From Bacillota bacterium (GTDB lineage: Bacteria; Bacillota; Clostridia; Lachnospirales; Lachnospiraceae): a stretch of DNA of 64,000 nt. This document shows positions 25,391 to 34,167 of this stretch, piece by piece; the stretch's first letter is position 1, and each line of letters begins with the position of its first letter. Below the pieces are notes generated by a model. That model made no database searches and had not been told where the DNA came from. It worked only from the letters and a program-made list of their open reading frames with translations. The stretch is from contig JAEVYT010000030.1 of the NCBI GenBank assembly GCA_023392615.1, positions 62,001 to 126,000 of the forward strand. Direction: 5' to 3'. A program made the position numbers and the translations under genes.

Positions 25391-25600
25391 ATGAAGATTG
25401 CAGTGAACGGAAAGGAAGTTGTTCTTGAAAGTGCACTTACCGTTAAGGAATTATTAGAAACACAGAAGGTAGAGATGCAGGATTACGTGACGGTACAGTT
25501 GAATGAGGAATTTATTAATCGTGAAGATTTCCCAACACTTCTAGTAAAAGAGGGAGATGTACTCGAGTTCTTATATTTCATGGGAGGCGGTGCAAGATGA
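25391..25600 (+). CDS. ThiS/MoaD-like sulfur carrier protein with C-terminal extension
   Basis: A 69-residue beta-grasp protein (MKIAVNGKEVVLESALTVKE, then VQLNEEFINREDFPTLLVKE). Mature carriers end in Gly-Gly; this one ends FMGGGAR, so two residues follow the glycines. Extensions of this kind occur on carriers such as HcyS and must be removed by a JAMM peptidase before adenylation. An E1-like enzyme and a JAMM peptidase are the next two genes. The start is ATG 25391 after GGAGG. Role: thiocarboxylate sulfur donor, probably for cysteine or homocysteine synthesis and not thiamine. Confidence 0.88.
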   Translation: MKIAVNGKEVVLESALTVKELLETQKVEMQDYVTVQLNEEFINREDFPTLLVKEGDVLEFLYFMGGGAR

Positions 25601-26409
25601 GTTTTACCAATGAACAGATGGAACGTTATTCCCGCCACATTATATTAAAAGAGGTTGGGGCAAAAGGACAGACGAAGCTTCTTAATTCCAAAGTACTGAT
25701 TATTGGAACCGGAGGACTCGGTGCACCGGCGGCTATGTTTTTGGCAGCAGCAGGAGTTGGAACGATAGGTTTAGTAGATTTTGATTCAGTAGAATTATCA
25801 AATCTTCAAAGACAGATAATTCACTTGACAAAGGATGTAGGGAAGCCTAAAGTATTATCGGGTAAAGAAACAATTAATGAGATGAACCCGGATGTCAAAG
25901 TCATTACATATCAGGAATGGGTAAGTGCTTCCAATATCGTAGAAATCATTAAAGATCAAGATTATGATTTTATCATAGACGGAACCGATAATTTTCCGGC
26001 AAAGTTTTTAATTAATGACGCCTGCGTATTGACCGAAAAACCCTTTTCCCATGCGGGTATCATCAGATTCCAAGGGCAAACGATGACATTTGTTCCGGGT
26101 CAGGGGCCTTGCTACCGCTGTGTATTCGAGAATCCACCGCCGCCGGATGCAGTTCCTACCTGCAAATCAGCAGGCGTATTAGGAGTAATGGGTGGTATCA
26201 TCGGTACGATTCAGGCAACAGAAGCGATTAAATATATCCTCGGAATTGGCGATCTTTTGACCGGACAGCTATTAACTTATGATTCGTTAAAGATGGAGTT
26301 TAGAAAGGTTAAATTACCTAGGAATAAGAAATGTCAGGTCTGTGGAGAACACCCAACCATTACAGAATTAATCGATTACGAACAGGCGGCATGTGATTTA
26401 AAAAAATAG
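25597..26409 (+). CDS. HesA/MoeB/ThiF-family adenylyltransferase
   Basis: A 270-residue E1-like enzyme that adenylates the C-terminal glycine of the carrier and helps transfer sulfur. ATP site GTGGLGAPAAMFLAAAGVG, Arg finger SNLQRQIIH, acceptor cysteine region PTCKSAGVLG, and zinc cysteines CYRC...CQVC. It overlaps the carrier gene by ATGA, indicating coupled translation and fixed partners. Could also be called MoeB or ThiF by similarity; operon context argues for a sulfur-assimilation role. Confidence 0.92.
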   Translation: MSFTNEQMERYSRHIILKEVGAKGQTKLLNSKVLIIGTGGLGAPAAMFLAAAGVGTIGLVDFDSVELSNLQRQIIHLTKDVGKPKVLSGKETINEMNPDVKVITYQEWVSASNIVEIIKDQDYDFIIDGTDNFPAKFLINDACVLTEKPFSHAGIIRFQGQTMTFVPGQGPCYRCVFENPPPPDAVPTCKSAGVLGVMGGIIGTIQATEAIKYILGIGDLLTGQLLTYDSLKMEFRKVKLPRNKKCQVCGEHPTITELIDYEQAACDLKK

Positions 26410-26425
26410 ATAGGCGGTAATCCAT

Positions 26426-26842
26426 ATGATCATATTAACAACGAAGCAATATGGTGAGATAGTGAATCACTCTAAGAATGGTTTGCCAAATGAAGCCTGC
26501 GGTTTGCTTGGCGGAGTGGTTATAGATGGTATAAAGCGAGTAGAAAAGGTATATTTACTAGAAAATATGGATCAAAGCCCGGAGCATTTTTCGATGGATC
26601 CCAAAGAGCAGTTTGCTGCAATTAAGGATATAAGATCAAATGGATGGGCGTTACTCGGTAACTTTCATAGTCATCCTCAAACCCCATCCCGCCCATCGGA
26701 AGAAGACAAACGACTGGCATTTGATCAAGAAGCGAGTTATCTGATACTGTCCTTAATGGAGGAAGATAAGCCCGTTCTAAATAGTTTTCAAATCGTTAGT
26801 AACAATGCAAATCAAGAAAAGTTAAAGATTGAAGGAGAGTAA
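26426..26842 (+). CDS. JAMM/MPN metallopeptidase (Mec/HcyD-like)
   Basis: A 138-residue zinc peptidase. The JAMM motif is complete: Glu23 in NEACGLLGG, then His81-x-His83, seven residues, Ser91 and Asp94 (FHSHPQTPSRPSEED). In Mycobacterium (Mec with CysO) and Wolinella (HcyD with HcyS) such enzymes trim the carrier tail or release the product amino acid. Here it lies 16 bases after the E1-like gene, which makes the GGGAR-ended carrier its expected substrate. Confidence 0.92.
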   Translation: MIILTTKQYGEIVNHSKNGLPNEACGLLGGVVIDGIKRVEKVYLLENMDQSPEHFSMDPKEQFAAIKDIRSNGWALLGNFHSHPQTPSRPSEEDKRLAFDQEASYLILSLMEEDKPVLNSFQIVSNNANQEKLKIEGE

Positions 26843-26844
26843 TT

Positions 26845-27711
26845 ATGGCACAGGTTGATTATAAGGAATTAAAAAAAGGCGGATTTATGCGCCAGGTGCA
26901 AAAAAACCATTTCGCATTGAGACTCAGAGTAGTTGGAGGTCAACTGCAAGCGGATAAATTACTGAAGGTGTATGAGATTGCTAATAAATACGGAAAAGGC
27001 TATATCCATATGACTTCCAGACAAAGCCTTGAGATTCCTTATATTAAATTAGAGGATGTTGAGGTCGTGAAGCAAGAACTCAAGGAAGCCGGTTTACAGC
27101 CCGGTGCCTGTGGTCCAAGAGTCAGAACAATTACTTCCTGTCAGGGAAATGAAATCTGCCCAAGTGGTTTGATTGATACTACTGCTCTTGCAAAAGAATT
27201 TGATGAGAGATATTATGCGAGAGAATTACCTCATAAGTTTAAACTTGGCATTACAGGCTGCCGTAATAACTGTTTAAAGGCTGAAGAAAATGACATCGGT
27301 GTAAAGGGAGGTATGCAGCCAACCTGGAATCAAAGCTTATGTACCTACTGTGGCTTATGTGAGGCGGTATGTCGTGAAAATGCTATTAAAGTTGATAAAC
27401 AGAATAAAACTCTTACCTTTGATGAGTCCTCCTGTAATTATTGCGGTCGATGTGTGAAGTCATGTCCTACCGAAGCTTGGGAAGGGAAGAGCGGATTTTT
27501 GGTTTACTTTGGAGGGTTATTCGGAAATCGCATCACAATCGGTAAACAGCTGTTACCAATCGTATTTTCCACAGAGCAGCTTCATGCGATCATTGAGACA
27601 ACATTACAATTCTTTGAGAAGTATGGTAAACCGAGTGAACGATTCGGCAATACGCTAGAGCGTGTCGGCTGGAATCTGCTACAGGAAGAATTAGATAAGG
27701 TAGTTTATTAA
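26845..27711 (+). CDS. siroheme [4Fe-4S] sulfite reductase-like protein with ferredoxin domain
   Basis: A 288-residue single-chain reductase resembling the anaerobic sulfite reductase C subunit and small clostridial assimilatory enzymes. Siroheme/cluster motif Cys99-x5-Cys105 (CQGNEIC) and Cys139-x3-Cys143 (CRNNC) bracket the active site, and an inserted ferredoxin domain has CTYCGLCEAVC and CNYCGRCVKSC. N-terminal ferrite-reductase-like half-domain: LRVVGGQLQADKLLKVYEI. Reduces sulfite (or nitrite) with six electrons; the sulfur context favours sulfite. It starts two bases after the peptidase gene. Confidence 0.88.
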   Translation: MAQVDYKELKKGGFMRQVQKNHFALRLRVVGGQLQADKLLKVYEIANKYGKGYIHMTSRQSLEIPYIKLEDVEVVKQELKEAGLQPGACGPRVRTITSCQGNEICPSGLIDTTALAKEFDERYYARELPHKFKLGITGCRNNCLKAEENDIGVKGGMQPTWNQSLCTYCGLCEAVCRENAIKVDKQNKTLTFDESSCNYCGRCVKSCPTEAWEGKSGFLVYFGGLFGNRITIGKQLLPIVFSTEQLHAIIETTLQFFEKYGKPSERFGNTLERVGWNLLQEELDKVVY

Positions 27712-27827
27712 TTCCCTACATAGAAATGATGTACAAATGTATACATGTTTTAAATTATCAACATCAATATGCACATGACTATATACGCATTAATAATTGC
27801 GAAACAAATAAAACAGGAGGTTTCATT

Positions 27828-28076
27828 ATGAGCGATGTAAAAATCGATGGCACCGTTGACATAACTGATGTGGTTTGCCCAATGACCTTTGTTAAGGCGA
27901 AGATTGCAATCGAAGAGCTAGAGGATGGCCAGGTTCTTGAGGTTAAGATGAACGAGGGAGAGCCGATTGCAAATGTTCCAAGAAGTTTTAAGGATGAAGG
28001 ACATAAGATATTGAATGTAAATAATAATGAGGATGGAACCTTCACAATTCTCGTAGAGAAAAGCGGACTCGAATAA
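27828..28076 (+). CDS. TusA/SirA-family sulfur-relay protein
   Basis: An 82-residue protein with the family Cys-Pro (Cys17-Pro18 in VVCPMTFVKAKIAIEEL) that carries persulfide sulfur. The start at ATG 27828 follows AGGAGG; an earlier in-frame ATG at 27726 has no SD. Last gene of the sulfur cluster, ended by a strong terminator. It may deliver sulfur to the carrier/E1 pair or to the reductase; this is inferred from position. Confidence 0.9.
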   Translation: MSDVKIDGTVDITDVVCPMTFVKAKIAIEELEDGQVLEVKMNEGEPIANVPRSFKDEGHKILNVNNNEDGTFTILVEKSGLE

Positions 28077-28120
28077 TCGCAGAATTTATTATTGGAAGAT
28101 AAAAGATAATACGATATAAT

Positions 28121-28149
28121 AAGGTCTATGGATAACATAGGCCTTTTTT
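28121..28149 (+). terminator. intrinsic terminator of the sulfur operon
   Basis: AAGGTCTATG pairs with CATAGGCCTT (one G-T), 5-nt loop, six T. Confidence 0.92.
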
Positions 28150-28179
28150 GTATCGGGTAATAGTATTCATTCGAGGGAA

Positions 28180-28411
28180 GGTGTGTGGTATGGTGTTATC
28201 AATTTCTCTTCCGGTTATTACTTTCAGGTAATACTAAGCTTTTGAACTGTCGCTTGAAGCATTCTGTCGGAGCAAAGCGACCTCCATGTCGCTCGCTCCT
28301 GAATCGTTCCTCCATGAACGCTTCACAGAATTTATCGCTCCACTACAAAAGCAAGTATTAACAGGAAAGTTATAAATGTATGAGAAATTGATTAACTCCA
28401 TACCACACACC
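28180..28411. repeat. large imperfect fold-back element (232 bp)
   Basis: Outer arms GGTGTGTGGTATGG at 28180 and CCATACCACACACC ending 28411 pair exactly, and pairing continues with ATCAATTTCTC/GAGAAATTGAT and an inner imperfect arm near AGGTAATACTAAGCTTTTG. The centre is rich in GCGACC/GGAGC short repeats and contains no convincing gene. It looks like an intergenic palindromic repeat or small non-autonomous mobile element. Confidence 0.65.
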
Positions 28412-28851
28412 TGTGCATCTAAATGATAATAATTCAGCACAAAGAAACAACATGAGATGATATATGATGCTAAAAACCTAATGTTTTGTACAATTAATAG
28501 ATATAAGGATAGTCGGTTTAAAACTTTATATATTATATAATTATTAGTACAATGATCTTTTATATGACACCAATACAGGAATTAACTGTATAAGAATTCT
28601 GATGGAGTATTTTTTTAAATACTCAAGATGCAAAAATTGGGAGGATGTTTTTCGCGCTTTAGTAGTACCAGTAAGTTTATTAAACAAGTCTATCAAATAA
28701 ACATGTGTTATTTATTATACCAGTATTAGCCGAAGGTTAATTGTATCAAATTTATAAAAACTATATTCTAAGGGATAATAATTGGGCAGAAGGAATGTTC
28801 GGAGAACAGAAGCTGTTCGTTCTGTGATTTAGTATTGAAAGGAACCTTAAC
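28412..28851. other. intergenic region before hemA
   Basis: No gene seen. It holds a perfect hairpin at 28605-28624 (GAGTATTT/AAATACTC) without a T run and a GAACAG-AAG-CTGTTC hairpin about 35 bases before the hemA SD. I recognise no riboswitch class here. Confidence 0.5.
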
Positions 28852-29910
28852 ATGACATCAAGGCAAATATATGTGATCGGAGTGAACTATAGAACTACAC
28901 CGATTGAAATTAGAGAACAATTCAATATAGATATTCAAGATTATGAATCGACTTTGTCAGCGATCAATCTGCTTGAAGGGGTACAGGAGTGCGCACTGTT
29001 ATCTACCTGTAATAGGACAGAAATACATGTAGTAGCGGAAAAGTCTGTACGCGATACGAGAAGCATTGAAGAAAAGTTCTGCTCCCTCAAGGGAATTGAT
29101 TTATATCAGGTAAAAAAATACTTCTATGTCTATGAGGGGATGAATGCAATTCAGCATATCATTAAAGTAGCTTCCGGCATGGATTCTATGATTCTGGGGG
29201 AAGACCAGATTCTTGGGCAGTTTAAGAGAGCGTATGAATTCTCTATGAAGCAGGGCAGCAGTAAATCCGTACTGAATACGTTGTCAAGACTGGCGATTAC
29301 TTCTTCAAAGAAAATCAAAACAAGAAACATATATGTTGGGAAAGCGCGTTCTGTAGCAGGACGAGCAGTATGGTTTTTATCCGATATGTTCGGTGATGAT
29401 TTGAAGGATAAAAAGGTCTTGATGATTGGGTCAGGTGAGATGGGTCAATTGGTTTATAAAGAATTGAATGAGCTCGGTGCAAGTAATATTCTTATGACAA
29501 AAAGGAATATGGCTTGCATGAAAGAGAGTCAGAAGTTAAGCGGTGATGTTGATTATGTAGATTACTCAGAGAGATATCAATATATTGATGAATGTGATAT
29601 TATAATCAGTGCTACTTCAAGCCCCCATTATACGGTGACGAAGGACATACTGGATGAAAATATATTAGATAAAGAAAAAGAACATATATTTATTGATCTT
29701 GCGGTACCAAGAGATATTGATTCCTCAATCAGGAATGGGAAGCAAATTCAGTTATATAATGTGGATGATATGAGCTACCTTATGAATAAGGATTCAAATC
29801 ATGAAAAACAGATGGATTTAGAATATATACAGGATCAAATTGATCTTCATACCGAGGAATTTATCAGGTGGTACCAAAAACACAATAGTTATTCCACCAA
29901 GAAGGAGTAG
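28852..29910 (+). CDS. hemA: glutamyl-tRNA reductase, short form
   Basis: First enzyme of C5 tetrapyrrole synthesis: reduces Glu-tRNA(Glu) to glutamate-1-semialdehyde using NADPH. Catalytic Cys53 in LLSTCNRTE; NADPH motif MIGSGEMGQLVYKEL; SATSSPHY typical of the family. At 352 residues it is shorter than the usual 400-450 and ends at the beginning of the spinal helix (FIRWYQKHNSYSTKKE), so the C-terminal dimerisation domain seems to be missing. The next gene starts three bases after its stop, so the shortness is natural to this operon and not a window edge effect. Confidence 0.92.
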   Translation: MTSRQIYVIGVNYRTTPIEIREQFNIDIQDYESTLSAINLLEGVQECALLSTCNRTEIHVVAEKSVRDTRSIEEKFCSLKGIDLYQVKKYFYVYEGMNAIQHIIKVASGMDSMILGEDQILGQFKRAYEFSMKQGSSKSVLNTLSRLAITSSKKIKTRNIYVGKARSVAGRAVWFLSDMFGDDLKDKKVLMIGSGEMGQLVYKELNELGASNILMTKRNMACMKESQKLSGDVDYVDYSERYQYIDECDIIISATSSPHYTVTKDILDENILDKEKEHIFIDLAVPRDIDSSIRNGKQIQLYNVDDMSYLMNKDSNHEKQMDLEYIQDQIDLHTEEFIRWYQKHNSYSTKKE

Positions 29911-29913
29911 TGC

Positions 29914-30543
29914 ATGGCGTCATTTCCGTTGTTTGTTAACTTGAAGAATAAAAAATGTCTTATCGTGGGAGCAGGAATCGTAGCATATCGAAAAATTGAA
30001 ATATTACTACGCTATGATGCGGATATCCATGTAATTGCACCGGAAGTGATTGCACCGATTGTCCAGTTTGAAAGCGAAGGGCGGATTCGAATTGAACGAA
30101 GGGAATATCTTGATGATGATGTACAAGGCGCATTTTTAGTAATCGCTGCAACCTCTTCTTTGGATACGAACACAAAAGCATATGAGGAAGCTGTGAAGCG
30201 AAATATCCCTGTCAATGTCGTGGATGATCCGGAGCGCTGCACCTTTTTCTTTCCTTCTGTGATTAAGAGAGGGGATTTGACGGTTGGTATCTCAACGGAT
30301 GGAAAATATCCTGCATTGTCAAAGAAGCTTCGTAAGATGATGGATGAAACTATAACAGAGGAATATTCTGAAATAATAGAATTGCTTGCACATTTTCGAT
30401 CGCAAGTAAGGGAACACATACCAAGTCAGGGGCAGAGAGAGCTTGTATTAAAACAGGTAGTTGAGGAATTTTATAGGAACGATGAAATCACAGGAGAGGC
30501 TTTAAATAAGCTTCTTATCAAATATAGAGATGAATTAAAATAG
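29914..30543 (+). CDS. precorrin-2 dehydrogenase (siroheme synthase N-terminal type)
   Basis: A 209-residue Met8/SirC/CysG-N-like enzyme. The NAD-binding motif is IVGAGIVAYRKIEILLRY, followed by AATSSLDTN and VNVVDDPERCTFFFPSVIKR, the family hallmark. It oxidises precorrin-2 to sirohydrochlorin and may also insert iron, as Met8 does; no separate chelatase is in the window. It is encoded four bases after hemA. It provides siroheme, the cofactor of the reductase encoded in the preceding sulfur operon. Confidence 0.92.
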   Translation: MASFPLFVNLKNKKCLIVGAGIVAYRKIEILLRYDADIHVIAPEVIAPIVQFESEGRIRIERREYLDDDVQGAFLVIAATSSLDTNTKAYEEAVKRNIPVNVVDDPERCTFFFPSVIKRGDLTVGISTDGKYPALSKKLRKMMDETITEEYSEIIELLAHFRSQVREHIPSQGQRELVLKQVVEEFYRNDEITGEALNKLLIKYRDELK

Positions 30544-30557
30544 CTGGAGGCAACATT

Positions 30558-31454
30558 ATGGAAAAACGTATCCGGGTTGGTACAAGACAGAGTGCACTTG
30601 CAATTGCACAAACGAAAATAATAACGGAGCAATTAAAGCACTTAAATCCGGAGTTGGAGTTTGAGCTGGTTGGCATCAAGACAAAGGGAGATGTCCTGCT
30701 GAATACAAAGCTTGATTTAATCGGCGGCAAAGGATTGTTTGTGAACGAGATAGAACATGCTTTGTTGGAGGATTCCATCGATATGGCAATTCATAGTATG
30801 AAGGATATGCCGGCAATAATGCCGAAAGAATTAGTCATAGCAGCTGTATCCGAGCGAGAGGATCCAAGAGACGTATTAGTTACAAGAGGTGATGTGACTT
30901 TACAGGCTCTTAAATCAGGGGCGATAGTGGGAACAAGTAGCGCTCGTAGAGAAGTACAGATTTTACAACTTCGAGGAGATTTAAAAATAAAGCAGCTTCG
31001 TGGAAATGTTCTGACCAGATTGGATAAATTGGCAGCCGGAGAATATGATGCAATAATTCTTGCGGCAGCAGGTTTAAATCGTCTAGGTATGGGATATCGT
31101 TGCTCTCAGTTCCTAGAAGTACACGATGTGATTCCATCCATTGGTCAAGGAATACTTGGTATCCAGACGAAACGAGGTGGAAAGCTACAAAGCATAATTG
31201 AAAAAGTTAACAGCCCGGAGGCGATGTTACAGCTAGAGGCTGAACGAAGAATTATGATTAAGCTAGACGGAGGTTGCAGCACACCGATTGCCGCTCATGC
31301 GCAGATAGAGGGGGATCGAATGATGATACATGGTATGCTTGCAACAACTGATTATACAAAATGTGTGAAAGCTCAAATTGAGGGTAAGAAGCAGGATGCG
31401 CTTAGGTTAGGAGAAAATTTGGCTGACCAACTAATTGATTTGATTAGCCGATGA
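30558..31454 (+). CDS. hemC: porphobilinogen deaminase (hydroxymethylbilane synthase)
   Basis: A 298-residue enzyme joining four porphobilinogens. Opens with RIRVGTRQSALAIAQT, has VHSMKDMP-type HSMKDMPAI, SSARREVQILQLRGDL and the dipyrromethane-cofactor cysteine in LDGGCSTPIAAHAQI. An SD (TGGAGG) precedes ATG 30558. Its last bases overlap the SD region of the next gene. Confidence 0.95.
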   Translation: MEKRIRVGTRQSALAIAQTKIITEQLKHLNPELEFELVGIKTKGDVLLNTKLDLIGGKGLFVNEIEHALLEDSIDMAIHSMKDMPAIMPKELVIAAVSEREDPRDVLVTRGDVTLQALKSGAIVGTSSARREVQILQLRGDLKIKQLRGNVLTRLDKLAAGEYDAIILAAAGLNRLGMGYRCSQFLEVHDVIPSIGQGILGIQTKRGGKLQSIIEKVNSPEAMLQLEAERRIMIKLDGGCSTPIAAHAQIEGDRMMIHGMLATTDYTKCVKAQIEGKKQDALRLGENLADQLIDLISR

Positions 31455-31468
31455 TTGGAGGTAATAGG

Positions 31469-32977
31469 ATGCAGGGAAAGGTATATATCATCGGAGCAGG
31501 TCCGGGTAACTATAAAATGATGACCATAAAAGCATTGGAATGTATAAGAAAAGCGGATGTGATTGTTCATGACCGACTGATAGACAGTAAGGTACTCGGG
31601 TTTGCTTCAAAAGATGCAGAAATAATCAATGTGGGGAAGCATCCCACTTACCATCAAGTACCTCAAAAGGAAATAAATCAAATTATATGCAAGCTAGCGA
31701 AAGAAGGGAAAAAGGTTGCCAGAGTAAAAGGCGGTGATTCCTTTCTATTCGGTAGAGGAGGAGAAGAGTGCGAATACCTAAGGGAGCATGGTGTTACCTA
31801 TGAGGTAGTACCGGGTGTGACGTCTTCTATTGCTGTTCCGGCATTTGCAGGTATTCCTGTTACCCATCGTAATCTTGCTTCTTCCGTGCATATTATCACA
31901 GGACACAAAAGCCCTGAGAATGAGGGGAAAAGCTTTGATCTGGAAGTATTAGCGAAGGTGGAAGGTACTCTTGTGTTCTTAATGGGTGTTAAAAATATTG
32001 AGGAGATCTGCACAGGATTGCTTAAGTTTGGTAAAGAGGAGAATACTCCTGTTGCGATTATTGAAAAGGGCGGTAGCCCGGATCAAAGAGTAATCCGTGG
32101 AGAATTAAATCGGATAGTGGAGATATCGGAGCAAGAGAAGGTAAGCTCACCTGCGGTTATCGTAATTGGATATGTTGCACAATTATATGATAAGCTCGCT
32201 TGGTTTAATCAAGGGATTCTATCCGGAAAGCGAATTGTTGTGACAAGGCCAACTCACCAATCCCAAGGACTTGTGGACACTCTCGAGGAGCTTGGTGCTA
32301 CCGTGATAGAGTATCCGGTGATAAAAATTGAATCTAACGCGGATACAGAGTTACTCTTAAAAGTAATAAATCATATTCAGGATTATCAATGGATGGTATT
32401 TACAAGTGCAAATGGTGTTAATATTTTCTTTGATCAATTGAAAATATGGAAAAAAGATATTAGACATTTGCAGGGACTCAAATTTGCAGTGGTAGGAGCT
32501 GTTACACAAAAAGCACTGGAAGAGCGTGGTGTATATGCGGATTATGTTCCTGATCAGTTTACAACTGCCCATCTTTGTGAAGGCCTTCTGAACCGAGTAG
32601 GAAGTAAGGATAAATTGCTGTTACTTCGCGCTGAGATTGCAAGTAAGGAATTAACTAATGGACTTAGTAAGAAGGGAATTGCCTTTGATGATGTGCCGGT
32701 TTACAACACGGTAGAGAACAAGCAGGAGCATTCCGAACTACCGGAACTAATTAATAAGAATAGGATTGATTATATTATATTTACAAGTCCTTCTACGGTA
32801 CATTCTTTTAAATCAATCTTTGGAGAAGAATGTACTAGAAATATGAGTGCCGAATGTATATGCATCGGACCGGTAACAGCGAAGGCAGTGGAAGAATCAG
32901 GTATGAAGATTGCCGGAGTGGCAGACGAATACCTGGAAGAAGGAATTGTTAACAAGCTGTTGGAGTTATCTTATTAG
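31469..32977 (+). CDS. fused uroporphyrinogen-III methyltransferase / uroporphyrinogen-III synthase
   Basis: A 502-residue bifunctional protein. Residues 1-240 are the SUMT/CobA methyltransferase (GAGPGNYKMMTIKA, VHDRLID, VKGGDSFLFGRGGEE, VVPGVTSSIAVPAFAGIPVTH); residues about 250-502 are HemD (VVTRPTHQSQGLVDTLEELG, MVFTSANGVNIFF, FTSPSTVHSF). The fusion closes the tetrapyrrole ring and methylates it to precorrin-2, typical of clostridia. Start ATG 31469 lies seven bases after GGAGG; ATG 31451 precedes that SD. Confidence 0.95.
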   Translation: MQGKVYIIGAGPGNYKMMTIKALECIRKADVIVHDRLIDSKVLGFASKDAEIINVGKHPTYHQVPQKEINQIICKLAKEGKKVARVKGGDSFLFGRGGEECEYLREHGVTYEVVPGVTSSIAVPAFAGIPVTHRNLASSVHIITGHKSPENEGKSFDLEVLAKVEGTLVFLMGVKNIEEICTGLLKFGKEENTPVAIIEKGGSPDQRVIRGELNRIVEISEQEKVSSPAVIVIGYVAQLYDKLAWFNQGILSGKRIVVTRPTHQSQGLVDTLEELGATVIEYPVIKIESNADTELLLKVINHIQDYQWMVFTSANGVNIFFDQLKIWKKDIRHLQGLKFAVVGAVTQKALEERGVYADYVPDQFTTAHLCEGLLNRVGSKDKLLLLRAEIASKELTNGLSKKGIAFDDVPVYNTVENKQEHSELPELINKNRIDYIIFTSPSTVHSFKSIFGEECTRNMSAECICIGPVTAKAVEESGMKIAGVADEYLEEGIVNKLLELSY

Positions 32978-33191
32978 TGTAAATTTATTGAAATGCATAA
33001 TTCACACTCGAAATTTGTGCTTGCGAAATCCTCAGTACAAACTAACAAAAAGGGTGTATTAGTAGAATTATTAAATTAGTAAATATACAGGATAAAGGAC
33101 AGGATGTGTTATTTAGAATTATGAAAAACATAAGTCACGGTGTAGAGAATGGAATGTTTATTCACATTTTTGGTAGACATGGAGGTTTAAT

Positions 33192-34163
33192 ATGGAGATA
33201 GAGAAGAGACCGAGAAGGTTAAGATCAAATGAGGGAGTTCGTAAACTCGTTCGTGAAACAATACTAACGCCGGATAATTTTATTTACCCACTATTTGTCG
33301 TAGAGGGAACCGGGGTGGAACGAGAGATATCTTCCATGCCGGGAACATATCATTATTCCGTAGATCGATTATTGTTCGAATTGGAACAAGTAAGTAAAGC
33401 CGGTGTTCCGGGGGTTATGCTATTTGGGGTACCTGAGGAAAAAGATGAACTGGGCAGCGGAGCTTATTGTGAGCATGGTATCGTTCAGAGAGCGTTAAGG
33501 GAAGCGAAAAAGCGTTTTCCACAAATGATTATGACCGCGGATGTCTGCTTATGTGAATATACCAGCCATGGACATTGTGGTGTAATCAAGGATGGATATG
33601 TCGATAATGACATGACACTGGAATTACTTACAAAAGCGGCTGTCAGCCTAGCAGAGGCAGGAGCCGATGTGATTGCTCCCTCTGATATGATGGATGGAAG
33701 GGTTAGTGCAATCCGAAAAGGACTGGATTCCCAGGGCTTTATTGATAAAATCATTATGTCTTACAGCGTAAAATACGCCTCTGCTTTCTATGGCCCATTT
33801 CGTGATGCTGCCGGTTCTGCTCCTGCATTCGGAGATAGAAAGACCTATCAGATGGATTACCATGGTAGGAAGGAAGCAATGAAAGAAATTGAACTTGATA
33901 TCGCAGAGGGAGCCGATATTATTATGGTGAAGCCGGCTCTTGCATACCTGGATATCATTAAAGAAGCTTCAGAACGCTATGATTATCCACTTGCAGCTTA
34001 TCAGGTGAGTGGTGAGTATTGTATGATTAAGGCAGCCGCACAACGAGGGTGGATTGATGAACAACGTGCAGCGCTTGAGTCCCTAACAGCGATCAAACGA
34101 GCCGGAGCTAATATCATTATCAGCTATTATGCGAAGAATATAAAAGAGTGGATGGACAGGTGA
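33192..34163 (+). CDS. hemB: delta-aminolevulinic acid dehydratase (porphobilinogen synthase)
   Basis: A 323-residue enzyme. It has the zinc-type cysteine cluster (ADVCLCEYTSHGHCGV), the Schiff-base lysines in IMSYSVKYASAFYGPFR and IMVKPALAYLD, and PSDMMDGRV. Condenses two ALA into porphobilinogen. GGAGG-TTTAAT precedes the ATG. About 215 bases separate it from cobA-hemD with no clear terminator, so it may share the transcript. Confidence 0.96.
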   Translation: MEIEKRPRRLRSNEGVRKLVRETILTPDNFIYPLFVVEGTGVEREISSMPGTYHYSVDRLLFELEQVSKAGVPGVMLFGVPEEKDELGSGAYCEHGIVQRALREAKKRFPQMIMTADVCLCEYTSHGHCGVIKDGYVDNDMTLELLTKAAVSLAEAGADVIAPSDMMDGRVSAIRKGLDSQGFIDKIIMSYSVKYASAFYGPFRDAAGSAPAFGDRKTYQMDYHGRKEAMKEIELDIAEGADIIMVKPALAYLDIIKEASERYDYPLAAYQVSGEYCMIKAAAQRGWIDEQRAALESLTAIKRAGANIIISYYAKNIKEWMDR

Positions 34164-34167
34164 GAAT

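Noticed and set aside
28234..28440. minus-strand open frame in the 28-kb palindrome
   Set aside because: Created by the repeat arms; no SD or recognizable domain.
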